A DNA stretch of 64,000 nt from Devosia sp. 1566. Lineage in GTDB: Bacteria; Pseudomonadota; Alphaproteobacteria; Rhizobiales; Devosiaceae. Numbering within the stretch: the first letter of the stretch is position 1; each line of letters begins with the position of its first letter. Where the stretch lies: positions 868,001-932,000 of the forward strand of contig NZ_CP034767.1 of assembly GCF_004005995.1 (NCBI RefSeq). The letters run 5' to 3'. The translations under genes and the position numbers were made by a program. Shown piece after piece: positions 41,376 through 51,025 of this stretch. Below the pieces are notes generated by a model. That model saw only the letters and a program-made list of their open reading frames with translations, made no database searches and had not been told where the DNA came from.

Positions 41376-44258
41376 ATGGCTACTGCCCTCCAACAACTGC
41401 CCCCGACGCCAACGCCGCGCTTCGATGAATGGCTCGGCAGCCTTCCCGAGGCCGAGCGCGTTCCGCTGGCACTAGCTGCCAGTGCCCTTGGCCCTTTGCT
41501 CGAAACAGCGCCATATCTCTTGGGTCTAGCCCAAGCCAACGCGGGATGGTTGGGTCAGGCGCTGGGGCAAGTGCCAAATTCAGTGTTTCATGCCATCCTT
41601 GATGATGTCGCTGAGGCGGGGCGAACCGCGGCCGACGAAGCGGCGCTGGCGCCCATACTGCGTCGCGCCAAGGCGCGCACCGCCTTGTGGGCGGCGGTTA
41701 CCGAAACGGGGCGAGCTCTAAGCACCGCACAGACCACTGCTGCCCTGTCCGACCTTGCCGATGCTGCCCTTGAAGCCGCACTGGACCTCTTGATGCGCCA
41801 GGCTGCGGGCCGGGGCTTGCTGGACATTCCAGTCGAGGAAGCGACGGCGGCCAATTCGGGCCTCGCCCTTTTCGCGCTGGGCAAGCATGGCGGACAGGAA
41901 CTGAACTACTCTTCCGACATCGACATTGTCGCGTTTTTTGATCCGGAGAAAGGCGTGCTCGCTGAGCCGGCCGAAGCGACGAGGTTCTATTCACGCGTTG
42001 TGCAGCGGCTGATGGGACTGATCGAAGATCGCACGCCCGATGGTTATGTGTTCCGCACTGACCTGCGGCTGCGGCCCGATCCGGGTTCGACCCCGGTCGC
42101 GATCTCGGTTGATGCGGCCCTCGCCTATTATGAAAGCCGCGGGCAGAACTGGGAGCGGGCCGCCTGGATCAAGGCGCGAACTTGCGCCGGCGATGGGGAA
42201 GTTGGCGCCAGTTTCCTCAAGGAACTGGCGCCCTATATCTGGCGCAAGCATCTCGATTTCGCGACCATTGCCGATATCCAAGCCATGAAACGCCAGATCA
42301 ACATTGCCAAGAACGTTGGCGAGATCCGCGTGGAAGGTCACAACGTCAAACTCGGGCGCGGCGGAATCCGCGAGATCGAGTTCTTCACCCAAACCCAACA
42401 ACTGATTGCCGGCGGGCGCGACAAGAGCCTGCGCGCCAAACCTACGGTCCTCGCACTCGCGGCGCTGGCCGATGCCAATTGGATCACGCTCACGGCCGCT
42501 TCAGAGTTGAGCCACACCTATTGGTTCTTGCGCGCCGTGGAGAACCGGCTGCAGATGCTGCGGGATGAACAAACCCATACCATGCCGACCAATGCTGACG
42601 ATCTGGCCAGCATTGCCCGGCTCATGGGAGAGGACAGCCTGCTGCGGTTTCAGGCCGAGTATCGTGCCGCACTCGAGCTGGTATCTTCCTACTATGGCGA
42701 GCTATTCACCGAAGGGGAGAGCCTGGGTAGTGCTGAAGGCAACCTAGTGTTTACCGGCAGCGATGATGACCCGGGCACGCTGGAAACCCTATCGCAGCTC
42801 GGCTTCACTGACCCTCATCTCGCGATCGCAACTGTTCGCAAGTGGCATTACGGCAGCTACCCTGCGACGCGTGCAGCGGCTGCCCGCGCCCATTTGACCG
42901 AGCTGCTCCCAGCGCTGTTGTCGACGCTTGGCGCTGCCGGCAATGCTGATCTGGCGCTGGCGCGGTTCGACAACTTCCTGTCCCGCCTACCCACGGGCGT
43001 GCAGCTCTTTGCCTTGCTGCGCACTCATGCCGATCTGCGCACCTTGCTGGTGCAAATGATGGCCTCGGCCCCCCGCATGGCCGAAGCGGTGATCCACCGC
43101 ACCCATGTCATGGATGCCTTGATCGACCCCGCATTTGCCAGCGAAGTCACACATCGCGACGTGCTGATTTCCAAGGTCGATGCCTTCATGGCTGAAGCTC
43201 GCTCCTATGAGGAGAGCATCGATCGCGCCAGGATCATCGGACAGGAGCAGCGATTCCTGATTGCCGCGGGCTTGCTCTCGGGCACAGTGAGCGCGAAGGG
43301 TGCAGGTGAGCAGTTCACGGCCTTGGCCGAAACCCTGCTGAACCGCCTTTTCGCGACGGTTAAGGTCGAGTTCGAGCGCCGCCACGGCCGCATCAGTGAC
43401 GGCCGGGTGGCGCTGCTAGCCTTCGGCAAAATGGCTAGCCGCGAGATGACAGCCACCTCCGACCTCGATTTCATCATGCTTTATGATGCTCCCGACGTGG
43501 AATCGGACGGCGACAAACCCCTCAGTGCCAGCCATTACTACACCCGGCTGACCCAGCGGCTGGTGGCCGCCATCAGCGCTCCGACAGCAGAGGGCGTGCT
43601 GTACCAGGCCGATATGCGCCTGCGCCCTTCCGGCAATGCCGGCCCGCTCGCCACCAGCTTGCACGGCTTTGTGGATTACCAGCTCGAACATGCCTGGACT
43701 TGGGAGCATCTCGCGCTCAGCCGCGCGCGCATAGTCTTTGCCGACGGCACCTTCGGCGAACAGATGAACGACGCCGTGGCCCGGGTGCTGGCAACGCGGC
43801 GTGACACCGCCAAGGTCATTGAGGATGTTCGTTCGATGCGGGCGTTGCTGGCCAAGGAACGGCCACCCCGCCACCCATTTGACCTTAAGCTCGCGGCGGG
43901 CGGACTGGTGGACCTGGAGTTCATCGCCCAGTCAGGGTTCCTGTCGGTCGGCTCCCAACTGGGCTTGCCGCAGGCGCTCACGGCGGAGGTGCTGACCCGG
44001 CTCGACGAGCTTGGCTTGCTGCCCAGCGGCACACGGCTCGCCCAGATCCATGGGCTTTATTCGGAAGTGATCCAGGTGATGAGCTCTGCCTTGCTCGACC
44101 CGTTCAAGGAGGAAGGCTGGAATGGGGCCTTCCGGGAATTGCTAGCGCAACTGACCCACTACCCCGATTTCAGCCGGCTTGAGCTGGATCTTGCTGAAAT
44201 GCGCGCCGAGGTCTCGGCCGCAGCGCAGGCCTGGTACGAGCGAGCCGCAGCCCTATAG
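41376..44258 (+). CDS. glnE: Bifunctional glutamine synthetase adenylyltransferase/adenylyl-removing enzyme GlnE
   Basis: A 960-residue protein with two nucleotidyltransferase domains, each followed by a GlnD_UR_UTase-type helical domain. The N-terminal (deadenylylating) active site is near residues 168-184 (GGQELNYSSDIDIVAFF). The C-terminal (adenylylating) one is near 688-702 (SREMTATSDLDFIMLYD). GlnE tunes glutamine synthetase activity through adenylylation in response to PII, linking nitrogen status to assimilation. Length is normal (about 950-980 in alphaproteobacteria). The convergent kinase gene ends four bases away. Confidence 0.97.
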   Translation: MATALQQLPPTPTPRFDEWLGSLPEAERVPLALAASALGPLLETAPYLLGLAQANAGWLGQALGQVPNSVFHAILDDVAEAGRTAADEAALAPILRRAKARTALWAAVTETGRALSTAQTTAALSDLADAALEAALDLLMRQAAGRGLLDIPVEEATAANSGLALFALGKHGGQELNYSSDIDIVAFFDPEKGVLAEPAEATRFYSRVVQRLMGLIEDRTPDGYVFRTDLRLRPDPGSTPVAISVDAALAYYESRGQNWERAAWIKARTCAGDGEVGASFLKELAPYIWRKHLDFATIADIQAMKRQINIAKNVGEIRVEGHNVKLGRGGIREIEFFTQTQQLIAGGRDKSLRAKPTVLALAALADANWITLTAASELSHTYWFLRAVENRLQMLRDEQTHTMPTNADDLASIARLMGEDSLLRFQAEYRAALELVSSYYGELFTEGESLGSAEGNLVFTGSDDDPGTLETLSQLGFTDPHLAIATVRKWHYGSYPATRAAAARAHLTELLPALLSTLGAAGNADLALARFDNFLSRLPTGVQLFALLRTHADLRTLLVQMMASAPRMAEAVIHRTHVMDALIDPAFASEVTHRDVLISKVDAFMAEARSYEESIDRARIIGQEQRFLIAAGLLSGTVSAKGAGEQFTALAETLLNRLFATVKVEFERRHGRISDGRVALLAFGKMASREMTATSDLDFIMLYDAPDVESDGDKPLSASHYYTRLTQRLVAAISAPTAEGVLYQADMRLRPSGNAGPLATSLHGFVDYQLEHAWTWEHLALSRARIVFADGTFGEQMNDAVARVLATRRDTAKVIEDVRSMRALLAKERPPRHPFDLKLAAGGLVDLEFIAQSGFLSVGSQLGLPQALTAEVLTRLDELGLLPSGTRLAQIHGLYSEVIQVMSSALLDPFKEEGWNGAFRELLAQLTHYPDFSRLELDLAEMRAEVSAAAQAWYERAAAL

Positions 44259-44262
44259 ATGC

Positions 44263-45912
44263 CTATTCGGCCGCCCGAATGCCTTCTTCGCTGCGCAACG
44301 GCAGGGATATGGCCACCGTCGTGCCCAGGGAAGGGCTGGAGTCAATGGCCATGTGCCCGCCGCTGAGCTCGGCAATGGCGCGCGAAATCGAAATGCCAAG
44401 GCCGTGACCAACCCCTTCGCGAGTGAAGGTCGCGTCACCAAGGGCGAAAGGCTGGGAAAGACTGGCCAGCCGCTCCTCGTTCATGCCGAGCCCGGTATCG
44501 GTGATTTCAATAACAACGCCATCATGGGCAGCAAAGGCTGCCAGCGTGACTCGGCCCCCGCTCGGCGTGAAGCGGATCGCGTTCTCGACGATATTGCCGA
44601 TCATGCGCAACAGCCCTAGGCGGTCGCCATGCACAACCGCGCCGCAACCTTCGCCGCGCACAAAGCTCAGCCCGGCTCGCGCAGTTTGTCCACGGAAGCG
44701 CTGCCCGACCTCGTCGAGGAGCTCGTCCACGCTGAGTGGATCGGAGCGCAGCATCTTCTGCCCGCCTTCAAGCTCCGCGAGATCAAGAATGGTCGCAAAG
44801 GAATCCAGCAGGTGTTCGCCAGAGGACTTGATCGACTGCACGTAATCCTTGTAGCGGCGATCGCCGAGCGGGCCATAAGCCTCATGCCGCATCAGTTCGG
44901 CAAAGCCGATGATGTGGTTGAGCGGCGTGCGTACGTCATGGCTGAGATGAGCCAGGAAATTGGTCTTGGAGCGGCTGGCGGCCTCGGCCTTGAGCTTTTC
45001 CTCATGATAGCGGCGGGCGAGCAGCCGCTGCTCCTCCCGGATGGAGTTCAGCAGTGAATCGGCTTTCTTGCGCTCGGTGACATCGGTCACGAGCGTAAGG
45101 AAATTGCCGTCGCCCAAGGGACGTTCCTCGATCAGCATGCAGCTGCCGTCTTCGCGATGCAGCTCCATCAAGCGGGTGTTGTCCGCGTCATTGACCAGCT
45201 TCATGTATCCGCCGGCAATCAGTCGCTTGACCATTTGGGGGTAGGTCACGCTTGTACCCTCCAGGTCCAGGCGCTCGCGGTACTGTTGATTGCAGACCAC
45301 CAGCTGGCCCGATTTGGTCCAGCACGCCATCCCCATCGGCACAGCCGAAGCAAGGGTCTGGTAGACAAAACGCTGCATGCGATCGGGCATTTCGTTGAAG
45401 TGGCTGCGGCGCCAGGAGAGGCCTGTCATCAGCGCAGCCACGGCAAGGGCGGCCAGGGCCCGGACCAGCAGGCCGGGCCATATCAGGTCCTCATTGGCTT
45501 CAAGCAACAAGATACCGTGCTGACCAACGGGGAACTGCTCGCTGACGAGCGTTCTCTGGGGAGCAGTGGAAGGATCGGCGTGTAGCCGCGCATGAACGAC
45601 ACCGCCCGACAGCCTTACCGCTTGTTGCAGCTGCGGCAACGGAGCGGTGGTTGCGGCAATCTCGTCTGCCATCAATGCGCCGATGGCGGTCAGGTCGCGA
45701 CGGGCCTCATCAAGGGTCCTTGCCGTGTCATAGATAATGAAAAGCGTCGCGGCCAGGATGGCGGTGAGTGCGACGGTCCTCGTCACGGGCGAAACCTTGC
45801 GGAAAAGGGACCCTGTATGGGTGTTCTCGCCTTCTGGCCGATGAGCTGAATTCTGACCTTTGCCCACGCTGAATCCATCAGCGCCGACGCCGGATTGCTC
45901 CGCCGACCGCAT
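44263..45912 (-). CDS. PAS sensor histidine kinase (orphan)
   Basis: 549 residues from the ATG at 45912; the true start may be slightly downstream. Membrane helices at about residues 45-62 and 148-165 border a short periplasmic domain. A PAS-like region (MQRFVYQTLASAVPMGMACWTKSGQLVVCNQQY) ends in TLVTDVTERKKAD. The H box is FLAHLSHDVRTPLNHIIGF with His325. HATPase motifs are NIVENAIRFTPSG, DTGLGM and GHGLGISISRAI. No response regulator neighbours it. It resembles the divergent family of alphaproteobacterial PAS kinases such as PdhS/PleC relatives. Its position between glnE and pepN may be conserved in related genomes (recollection only). Confidence 0.85.
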   Translation of the reverse strand: MRSAEQSGVGADGFSVGKGQNSAHRPEGENTHTGSLFRKVSPVTRTVALTAILAATLFIIYDTARTLDEARRDLTAIGALMADEIAATTAPLPQLQQAVRLSGGVVHARLHADPSTAPQRTLVSEQFPVGQHGILLLEANEDLIWPGLLVRALAALAVAALMTGLSWRRSHFNEMPDRMQRFVYQTLASAVPMGMACWTKSGQLVVCNQQYRERLDLEGTSVTYPQMVKRLIAGGYMKLVNDADNTRLMELHREDGSCMLIEERPLGDGNFLTLVTDVTERKKADSLLNSIREEQRLLARRYHEEKLKAEAASRSKTNFLAHLSHDVRTPLNHIIGFAELMRHEAYGPLGDRRYKDYVQSIKSSGEHLLDSFATILDLAELEGGQKMLRSDPLSVDELLDEVGQRFRGQTARAGLSFVRGEGCGAVVHGDRLGLLRMIGNIVENAIRFTPSGGRVTLAAFAAHDGVVIEITDTGLGMNEERLASLSQPFALGDATFTREGVGHGLGISISRAIAELSGGHMAIDSSPSLGTTVAISLPLRSEEGIRAAE

Positions 45913-46016
45913 GAATAACTCCGTAATGTGAGGCTAATTGCCCCGACCGATACCCTTAACGAACAATGAATCAGGCGGTGGCAGCTTGTCCATACCTCTC
46001 CGGCCAGCGCTAAAGC

Positions 46017-46040
46017 GAGACCCGCCAAAAGGCGAGTCTC
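46017..46040 (-). terminator. Probable terminator after pepN
   Basis: On the minus strand GAGACTCGCC (46040-46031) pairs with GGCGGGTCTC (46026-46017) around a TTTT loop, with one G-U pair that exists only in the minus-strand RNA. It lies 47 bases beyond the pepN stop and before the kinase gene. The downstream T run is short. Confidence 0.6.
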
Positions 46041-46087
46041 TTGAATCACTTAGCGACGGAGAAATATTCTTCCACAGGAACGTGCAT

Positions 46088-48724
46088 TTAGCTTCCCAAC
46101 ATGCGGGAAAGTATGTCAGCCGTGTTGCGGCTCAGCTCGGTCGAGGCCTGCAACTGCCGGAGCGCAGAGTGTGCTGCCTCGCGCCGGTTTGGCTCCAGAT
46201 TTTGCCAGATTCTGAAGCCTGTCAGCACCCGCGCAGCCACCTGCGGATTGACCGAATCCACCTCCGCCACGAAGTCCGTAACGAAGCGGAAACCAGCGCC
46301 GTCAGCACGGGCAAACTGAGTCGGGTTGCCCATCGCAAATGTCCCCACAAGCGAGCGCAAGCGATTCGGATTGGTCTTGGGGAAGCTGGGATCGGCAAGG
46401 ATGGCACGCATGCGCTCGATCACCCCATCATCGGTGGCGCTGGCCGAAACACTGAGCCATTTGTCAAACACCAAAGGGTCCCCGGCAAAGCGCAGGCGGA
46501 AGTCAGCTAGAAGGGCAGGGGCGTCGGCGGTCCACTGCGAACCGCTGACCGCGAGCGCCGCCAGCCGATCGGTCATGTTGGTGGCTTCATGGTACTGCCG
46601 GGCTGCGAGCGCGGCCCCATCGGGGCTCGCCTGGACCAGGATGGACAGCAGGCGATTGCGCAAGGATCGCTGCCCCGACTGCGCCGTTGTGGGGGCATAA
46701 GTCTCCGTGATGGCGAGACCCTGGTAAGCCGCCTGCAGCATTGCAGCGACCGGTCCGAAGACTGCGCCGATCAAAGCCTGGCGCACCTGATGGACGCGGT
46801 CCGGATCTACATCCCGGCCGATGGCCCGGGCCACAAGCGACTCGTCGGGCAGACCAAGCGCCTGCGCCTTGAAGGCGTGGTCGAGCCCGGGGTCACCCAG
46901 CGTCTCCATCATGGCTTCGCGCAGTGCGGAGACCGCTTCATCGCGCCAGGTCGTGCCTTGGGCAGCTGCCACCATCAATTCGGTGCTGACCGATTGCAGC
47001 GCTTCCCAGCGGTTAAACGGATCGCTGTCATGCCGGGCCAGGAACAGATTGTCCGCCGCGGACCGGTCGGCATGGACCTGCACCGGCGCGGAAAAACCAC
47101 GGAACAAGGAAGGAATGGGCGGGTTGGCGACCCCGCTGAACTCGATGACCGCTGTTTCGGTGTCGAGGATGATGAGGTCGTCGCGCACCGTTCCGCCAGA
47201 TACGCCTGTCCAGCTTAGTTCGCTTCCGTTGGGTCCGAGCAGGCCGAACTTGACAGGGATGACCAGCGGCGACTTCTCCGGTTGCCCGGGAGTTGGTGCG
47301 GTGTGTTGCTTGAGGGTCAGCCGATAGGTGCGACTGATGGGATCATAGCTGTCTGAAACCGTGACCTGAGGGGTGCCAGCCTGCAGATACCAGATCTTGA
47401 ATTGCTCCAGATCGATATCGTTGGCTTCCGAGAAGACCGCGAGGAAAGCCTCGATAGTCGTGGCTTCACCATCGTGCCGCTGGAAATAGAGGTCCATGCC
47501 CTTGCGGAACCCGGCTTCGCCCAAGAGGGTCGCCAGCATCCGCACGATTTCGGCACCCTTCTCGTAGACGGTGGTCGTGTAGAAGTTGTTGATTTCGCGA
47601 TATTGGTCGGGGCGGGGTGGATGGGCCAGCGGCCCACCATCTTCGGGAAACTGCGACACGCGCAAATTCTGCACGTCATGGATCCGCTGCACCGGACGGC
47701 TGCGCTCGTCCGAGGAAAACTCCTGGTCCCGGTAAACCGTTAACCCTTCCTTGAGGCAAAGCTGGAACCAGTCGCGACAGGTAATGCGATTGCCCGTCCA
47801 GTTGTGGAAGTATTCGTGAGCGATGACGCGCTCGATCGAAGCGTAATTGGCGTCGCTGGCCGTGTCCGGCCGGGCAAACACCAGCCGATCGTTGAAGATG
47901 TTGAGGCCCTTGTTTTCCATGGCGCCGAAGTTGAAATCCGACACCGCGACGATGTTGAAGATGTCGAGGTCGTATTCGCGCCCAAACCGCTTCTCGTCCC
48001 AGGCCATCGAGCGCTTGAGGCTGTCCATGGCCCAGCCGCACTGGTCTTCCTTGCCTGGCTCGCAATAGATCGCCAGTTCCACCTTGCGGCCGGACATGGT
48101 GGTGAAGCTGTCGCTGATCGAGCCGAGCTTGCCGGCAACAAGGGCAAAGAGGTAGGCCGGCTTGGGGAAGGGGTCCTCCCAAACCGCATAATGCAGGCCG
48201 TCGCCAGCGTCACCGCGCTCCATCAGATTGCCGTTGGAGAGCAGCACCGGTGCCACGGCCTCCGGCGCCGTTATGCGCACCTTGAATGTGGCGAGGTTGT
48301 CGGGGCGATCGAGGTAATAGGTGATGCGCCGAAAGCCCTCGGGCTCACACTGCGTGCACCAGGTCCCGTTAGAGCGATAAAGCCCCATTAACTTGGTGTT
48401 CTTTTCCGGCCGCAGGGTGACCTCGGTTTCCAGCACAAACCGACGCAGTGGCGGCTCAACGAGAGTCATCCCGTTGGCATCGGCTGCATAGGCAGCCTCC
48501 ACCAGCGGCAAGCCGTCGAGGGCCACCGATTGCAGCCGCAAACCGTCGCCATCCAGCACCAGCGGCGTGCCTGCAGCCGTGTCCGGGCGTGGCTCGATCG
48601 TCAGCAGCGAGCGAACGCGCGTCCCCTCTTCGAGGATGCGAAAATCCAGGTCTACCGCCGTGATGCGATAAGGACTGGGCGCGTAATCTTTGAGATAGAT
48701 AGTGTGCTCGGTTTCAGTACGCAT
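46088..48724 (-). CDS. pepN: Aminopeptidase N (M1 family)
   Basis: 878 residues from the ATG at 48724; the frame continues upstream to 48778 without support. This is close to E. coli PepN (870). Exopeptidase GAMEN is at 267-271. The zinc site HEYFHNW has His303, Glu304 and His307, and Glu326 in LKEGLTVYRDQEFS is the third ligand. The N-terminal saddle domain and the C-terminal helical domain are complete. The cytoplasmic enzyme removes N-terminal amino acids from peptides. It is divergent from the ABC exporter gene. The shared intergenic region has repeated ACGTCAA motifs. Confidence 0.97.
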   Translation of the reverse strand: MRTETEHTIYLKDYAPSPYRITAVDLDFRILEEGTRVRSLLTIEPRPDTAAGTPLVLDGDGLRLQSVALDGLPLVEAAYAADANGMTLVEPPLRRFVLETEVTLRPEKNTKLMGLYRSNGTWCTQCEPEGFRRITYYLDRPDNLATFKVRITAPEAVAPVLLSNGNLMERGDAGDGLHYAVWEDPFPKPAYLFALVAGKLGSISDSFTTMSGRKVELAIYCEPGKEDQCGWAMDSLKRSMAWDEKRFGREYDLDIFNIVAVSDFNFGAMENKGLNIFNDRLVFARPDTASDANYASIERVIAHEYFHNWTGNRITCRDWFQLCLKEGLTVYRDQEFSSDERSRPVQRIHDVQNLRVSQFPEDGGPLAHPPRPDQYREINNFYTTTVYEKGAEIVRMLATLLGEAGFRKGMDLYFQRHDGEATTIEAFLAVFSEANDIDLEQFKIWYLQAGTPQVTVSDSYDPISRTYRLTLKQHTAPTPGQPEKSPLVIPVKFGLLGPNGSELSWTGVSGGTVRDDLIILDTETAVIEFSGVANPPIPSLFRGFSAPVQVHADRSAADNLFLARHDSDPFNRWEALQSVSTELMVAAAQGTTWRDEAVSALREAMMETLGDPGLDHAFKAQALGLPDESLVARAIGRDVDPDRVHQVRQALIGAVFGPVAAMLQAAYQGLAITETYAPTTAQSGQRSLRNRLLSILVQASPDGAALAARQYHEATNMTDRLAALAVSGSQWTADAPALLADFRLRFAGDPLVFDKWLSVSASATDDGVIERMRAILADPSFPKTNPNRLRSLVGTFAMGNPTQFARADGAGFRFVTDFVAEVDSVNPQVAARVLTGFRIWQNLEPNRREAAHSALRQLQASTELSRNTADILSRMLGS

Positions 48725-48835
48725 GATTTCGGTCCAGGTGTGAACCTTAGTCTTCAATCGATTGTGGCCGTGCCGCAACAGCAGACTTCGGTTAGATATG
48801 CGATCAGTGCGGCTCGCGGCCGCCTCCCTCCTTCT

Positions 48836-48913
48836 ACGTCAAATTGGACGTCAATGGGGAGGGAAACCAGTTATGTGGCTGGCGTCCCGCGCAAGATTTC
48901 CCCCGGTTGACGT
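48836..48913. promoter_or_regulatory. Three copies of ACGTCAA/TTGACGT in the pepN-ABC intergenic region
   Basis: ACGTCAA occurs at 48836-48842 and again at 48848-48854, twelve bases from start to start. The reverse complement TTGACGT is at 48907-48913. The region (269 bases between pepN and the ABC transporter gene) must hold both promoters. A repeated seven-base word with near-helical spacing is a possible regulator site. I could not match it to a known regulator. Chance occurrence is not excluded. Confidence 0.35.
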
Positions 48914-48993
48914 TGCAGCGTCATCTATTTCTGGGACTCAGCGTCGTGACAGGGCGCTCTTGAACGTCTGTTGCTTGTTGAAGGGGTGACCGC

Positions 48994-50844
48994 ATGTTGC
49001 GCTGGTTTGAACAACGTCTGAACCCATATCCTGCCGAAGAGCCCAGTGAACCACCCCGTGGGTTGCTCGCTTTTTGCCTGTATTACAGCCGTGGCGCCAA
49101 GAAGTGGCTCGCCCTGATGGCTGTGACCGCAGCGCTCATCGCAGCGGGCGAAATCTTGCTGTTCGGCTTTATCGGCGATGTGGTGAACTGGCTGGCCGAC
49201 GCGGACCCCCAGACTTTCCTGGCCACAGATGGCTGGAAGCTGGCCATCATGGGCGCGATCGTCGTTCTCGTGCTGCCGGGGCTGGTGTTGCTCTCAACGC
49301 TCACCATGCACCAGACACTCCTCGGCAATTTCCCCCAGCGCATCCGCTGGATGAGCCATCGTTATCTCATCCGCCAGTCGATGAGCTACTTCCAGGACGA
49401 GTTTGCCGGGCGCATCGGCGCCAAGCTGATGCAGACCTCGCTCGCCGTGCGCGAAGTGGTGATGAAGCTGCTCGACATGCTGGTCTATGTGAGCGTTTAT
49501 TTCACCGGCGCGGTCGTGCTCGCCGCATCGACCGACTGGCGGCTGGCACTACCGTTCTTGGGCTGGGTCGTCTGCTACATCCTGTTGATGTGGTATTTCA
49601 TTCCGCGCCTAGGCAAAATTTCCGAGCAGCAGGCCGATGCCCGCTCGACCATGACCGGCCGCATCGTCGACAGCTATACCAATATCGCGACCGTCAAGCT
49701 GTTCTCCCATTCCAATCGGGAGGAGCGTTATGCCCGCGAGGCAATGGATGGCTTCTTGGACACGGTTTATCGGCAGATGCGCATGTTCACCGTGCTCAAT
49801 GTGGCCGTGAATTTCTCGAACGCGCTGCTGCTGTTTTTCGTTGGTGCCACCGGCATCTATCTGTGGTTGCAGGGAACCATGTCCCCAGGCGCTTTGGCGG
49901 TGTCGCTGGGGCTCGTGATGCGCTTTCAGGGCATGAGCCAGTGGGTGATGTGGGAAATGTCGGCGCTGTTCGAAAATATCGGCACGGTGCGCGACGGCAT
50001 TGCTTCGATCTCGCTGCCGCGGGTGGTATCGGATGCCGAAGGCGCCAAGCCAATCGGCAAGGTGACCGGCGACATCCGCTTTGAAAATGTGAGCTTCCAC
50101 TATGGCAAAGACAGCGGTGTCATCGACGGTTTAAACCTGCACATCCGGCCCGGCGAGAAGATCGGTCTGATCGGCCGCTCGGGCGCCGGCAAGTCCACCA
50201 TCGTCAACCTGCTGCTCAGGTTCTACGATCGGCAGGGCGGCAGCATCCTAATCGACGGCAAGGATATCGCCGCCGTCACCCAGGACTCATTACGCGCCAA
50301 TATCGGCGTTGTGACCCAGGACACATCCTTGCTGCACCGGTCAGTGCGCGACAACATCGCCTATGGCCGTCCTGACGCGACCGACGCCGAAATCCGCCAG
50401 GCCGCTGAACTGGCGGAGGCCGCCGACTTTATCGAAACCCTGAGCGATGCGCAGGGCCGCACAGGCTACGACGCCCATGTTGGCGAGCGCGGGGTGAAAT
50501 TGTCCGGCGGCCAAAGACAGCGCATCGCCATTGCGCGGGTGCTGCTAAAGAACGCGCCAATCCTGGTGCTCGACGAAGCCACTTCCGCGCTCGACAGCGA
50601 GGTGGAAGCTGCCATCCAGAGCCAGCTGCAACTGCTGATGCGGGGCAAGACCGTGATCGCCATTGCCCACCGGCTTTCGACCATTGCTGCCATGGATCGG
50701 CTCGTGGTGCTCGACCATGGACGGGTAGTCGAGCAGGGCACCCATGCCGAGCTGCTCGAGCAGGGCGGGCTTTACGCTCAACTCTGGCAGCGGCAATCCG
50801 GCGGCTTCATCGAAGCCGAACAAAGCGAAGAGGCCGCTCAGTAG
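48994..50844 (+). CDS. ABC exporter, fused permease and ATPase
   Basis: A 616-residue half transporter. About six membrane helices (residues 30-330) are followed by a nucleotide-binding domain with Walker A GRSGAGKST (about residue 394), the ABC signature LSGGQRQR (about 503), Walker B ILVLDEATSALD and the H-loop AHRLS. It acts as a homodimer or heterodimer exporting an unknown substrate. It belongs to the lipid A/multidrug exporter type (MsbA/LmrA-like). The stop codon is embedded in a terminator hairpin. Single-gene transcript. Confidence 0.93.
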   Translation: MLRWFEQRLNPYPAEEPSEPPRGLLAFCLYYSRGAKKWLALMAVTAALIAAGEILLFGFIGDVVNWLADADPQTFLATDGWKLAIMGAIVVLVLPGLVLLSTLTMHQTLLGNFPQRIRWMSHRYLIRQSMSYFQDEFAGRIGAKLMQTSLAVREVVMKLLDMLVYVSVYFTGAVVLAASTDWRLALPFLGWVVCYILLMWYFIPRLGKISEQQADARSTMTGRIVDSYTNIATVKLFSHSNREERYAREAMDGFLDTVYRQMRMFTVLNVAVNFSNALLLFFVGATGIYLWLQGTMSPGALAVSLGLVMRFQGMSQWVMWEMSALFENIGTVRDGIASISLPRVVSDAEGAKPIGKVTGDIRFENVSFHYGKDSGVIDGLNLHIRPGEKIGLIGRSGAGKSTIVNLLLRFYDRQGGSILIDGKDIAAVTQDSLRANIGVVTQDTSLLHRSVRDNIAYGRPDATDAEIRQAAELAEAADFIETLSDAQGRTGYDAHVGERGVKLSGGQRQRIAIARVLLKNAPILVLDEATSALDSEVEAAIQSQLQLLMRGKTVIAIAHRLSTIAAMDRLVVLDHGRVVEQGTHAELLEQGGLYAQLWQRQSGGFIEAEQSEEAAQ

Positions 50845-50876
50845 AGCGGCCTCTTGGCCGGCATGCCCGTGCCGGC
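50828..50876 (+). terminator. Tandem terminator hairpins overlapping the ABC transporter stop codon
   Basis: A perfect 12-base stem (arms 50828-50839 and 50844-50855, loop AGTA) includes the stop codon TAG. A second perfect 7-base stem (50857-50863 with 50870-50876) follows directly. The T run is weak, so termination may rely on the stem strength. Confidence 0.7.
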
Positions 50877-51025
50877 GCTCCTAAAATTATTCTGCGCCTC
50901 GACGGAAAAACTCTTGCACAGCCAGACCACCCCCATTGGAGCTATCCGGCAGACTCTGTAGAAGGCTGAAATCGATTGCAGCGGTGCTTTCGCTGCTTTG
51001 AACGACGTCTACTGGGAGGAACCGG

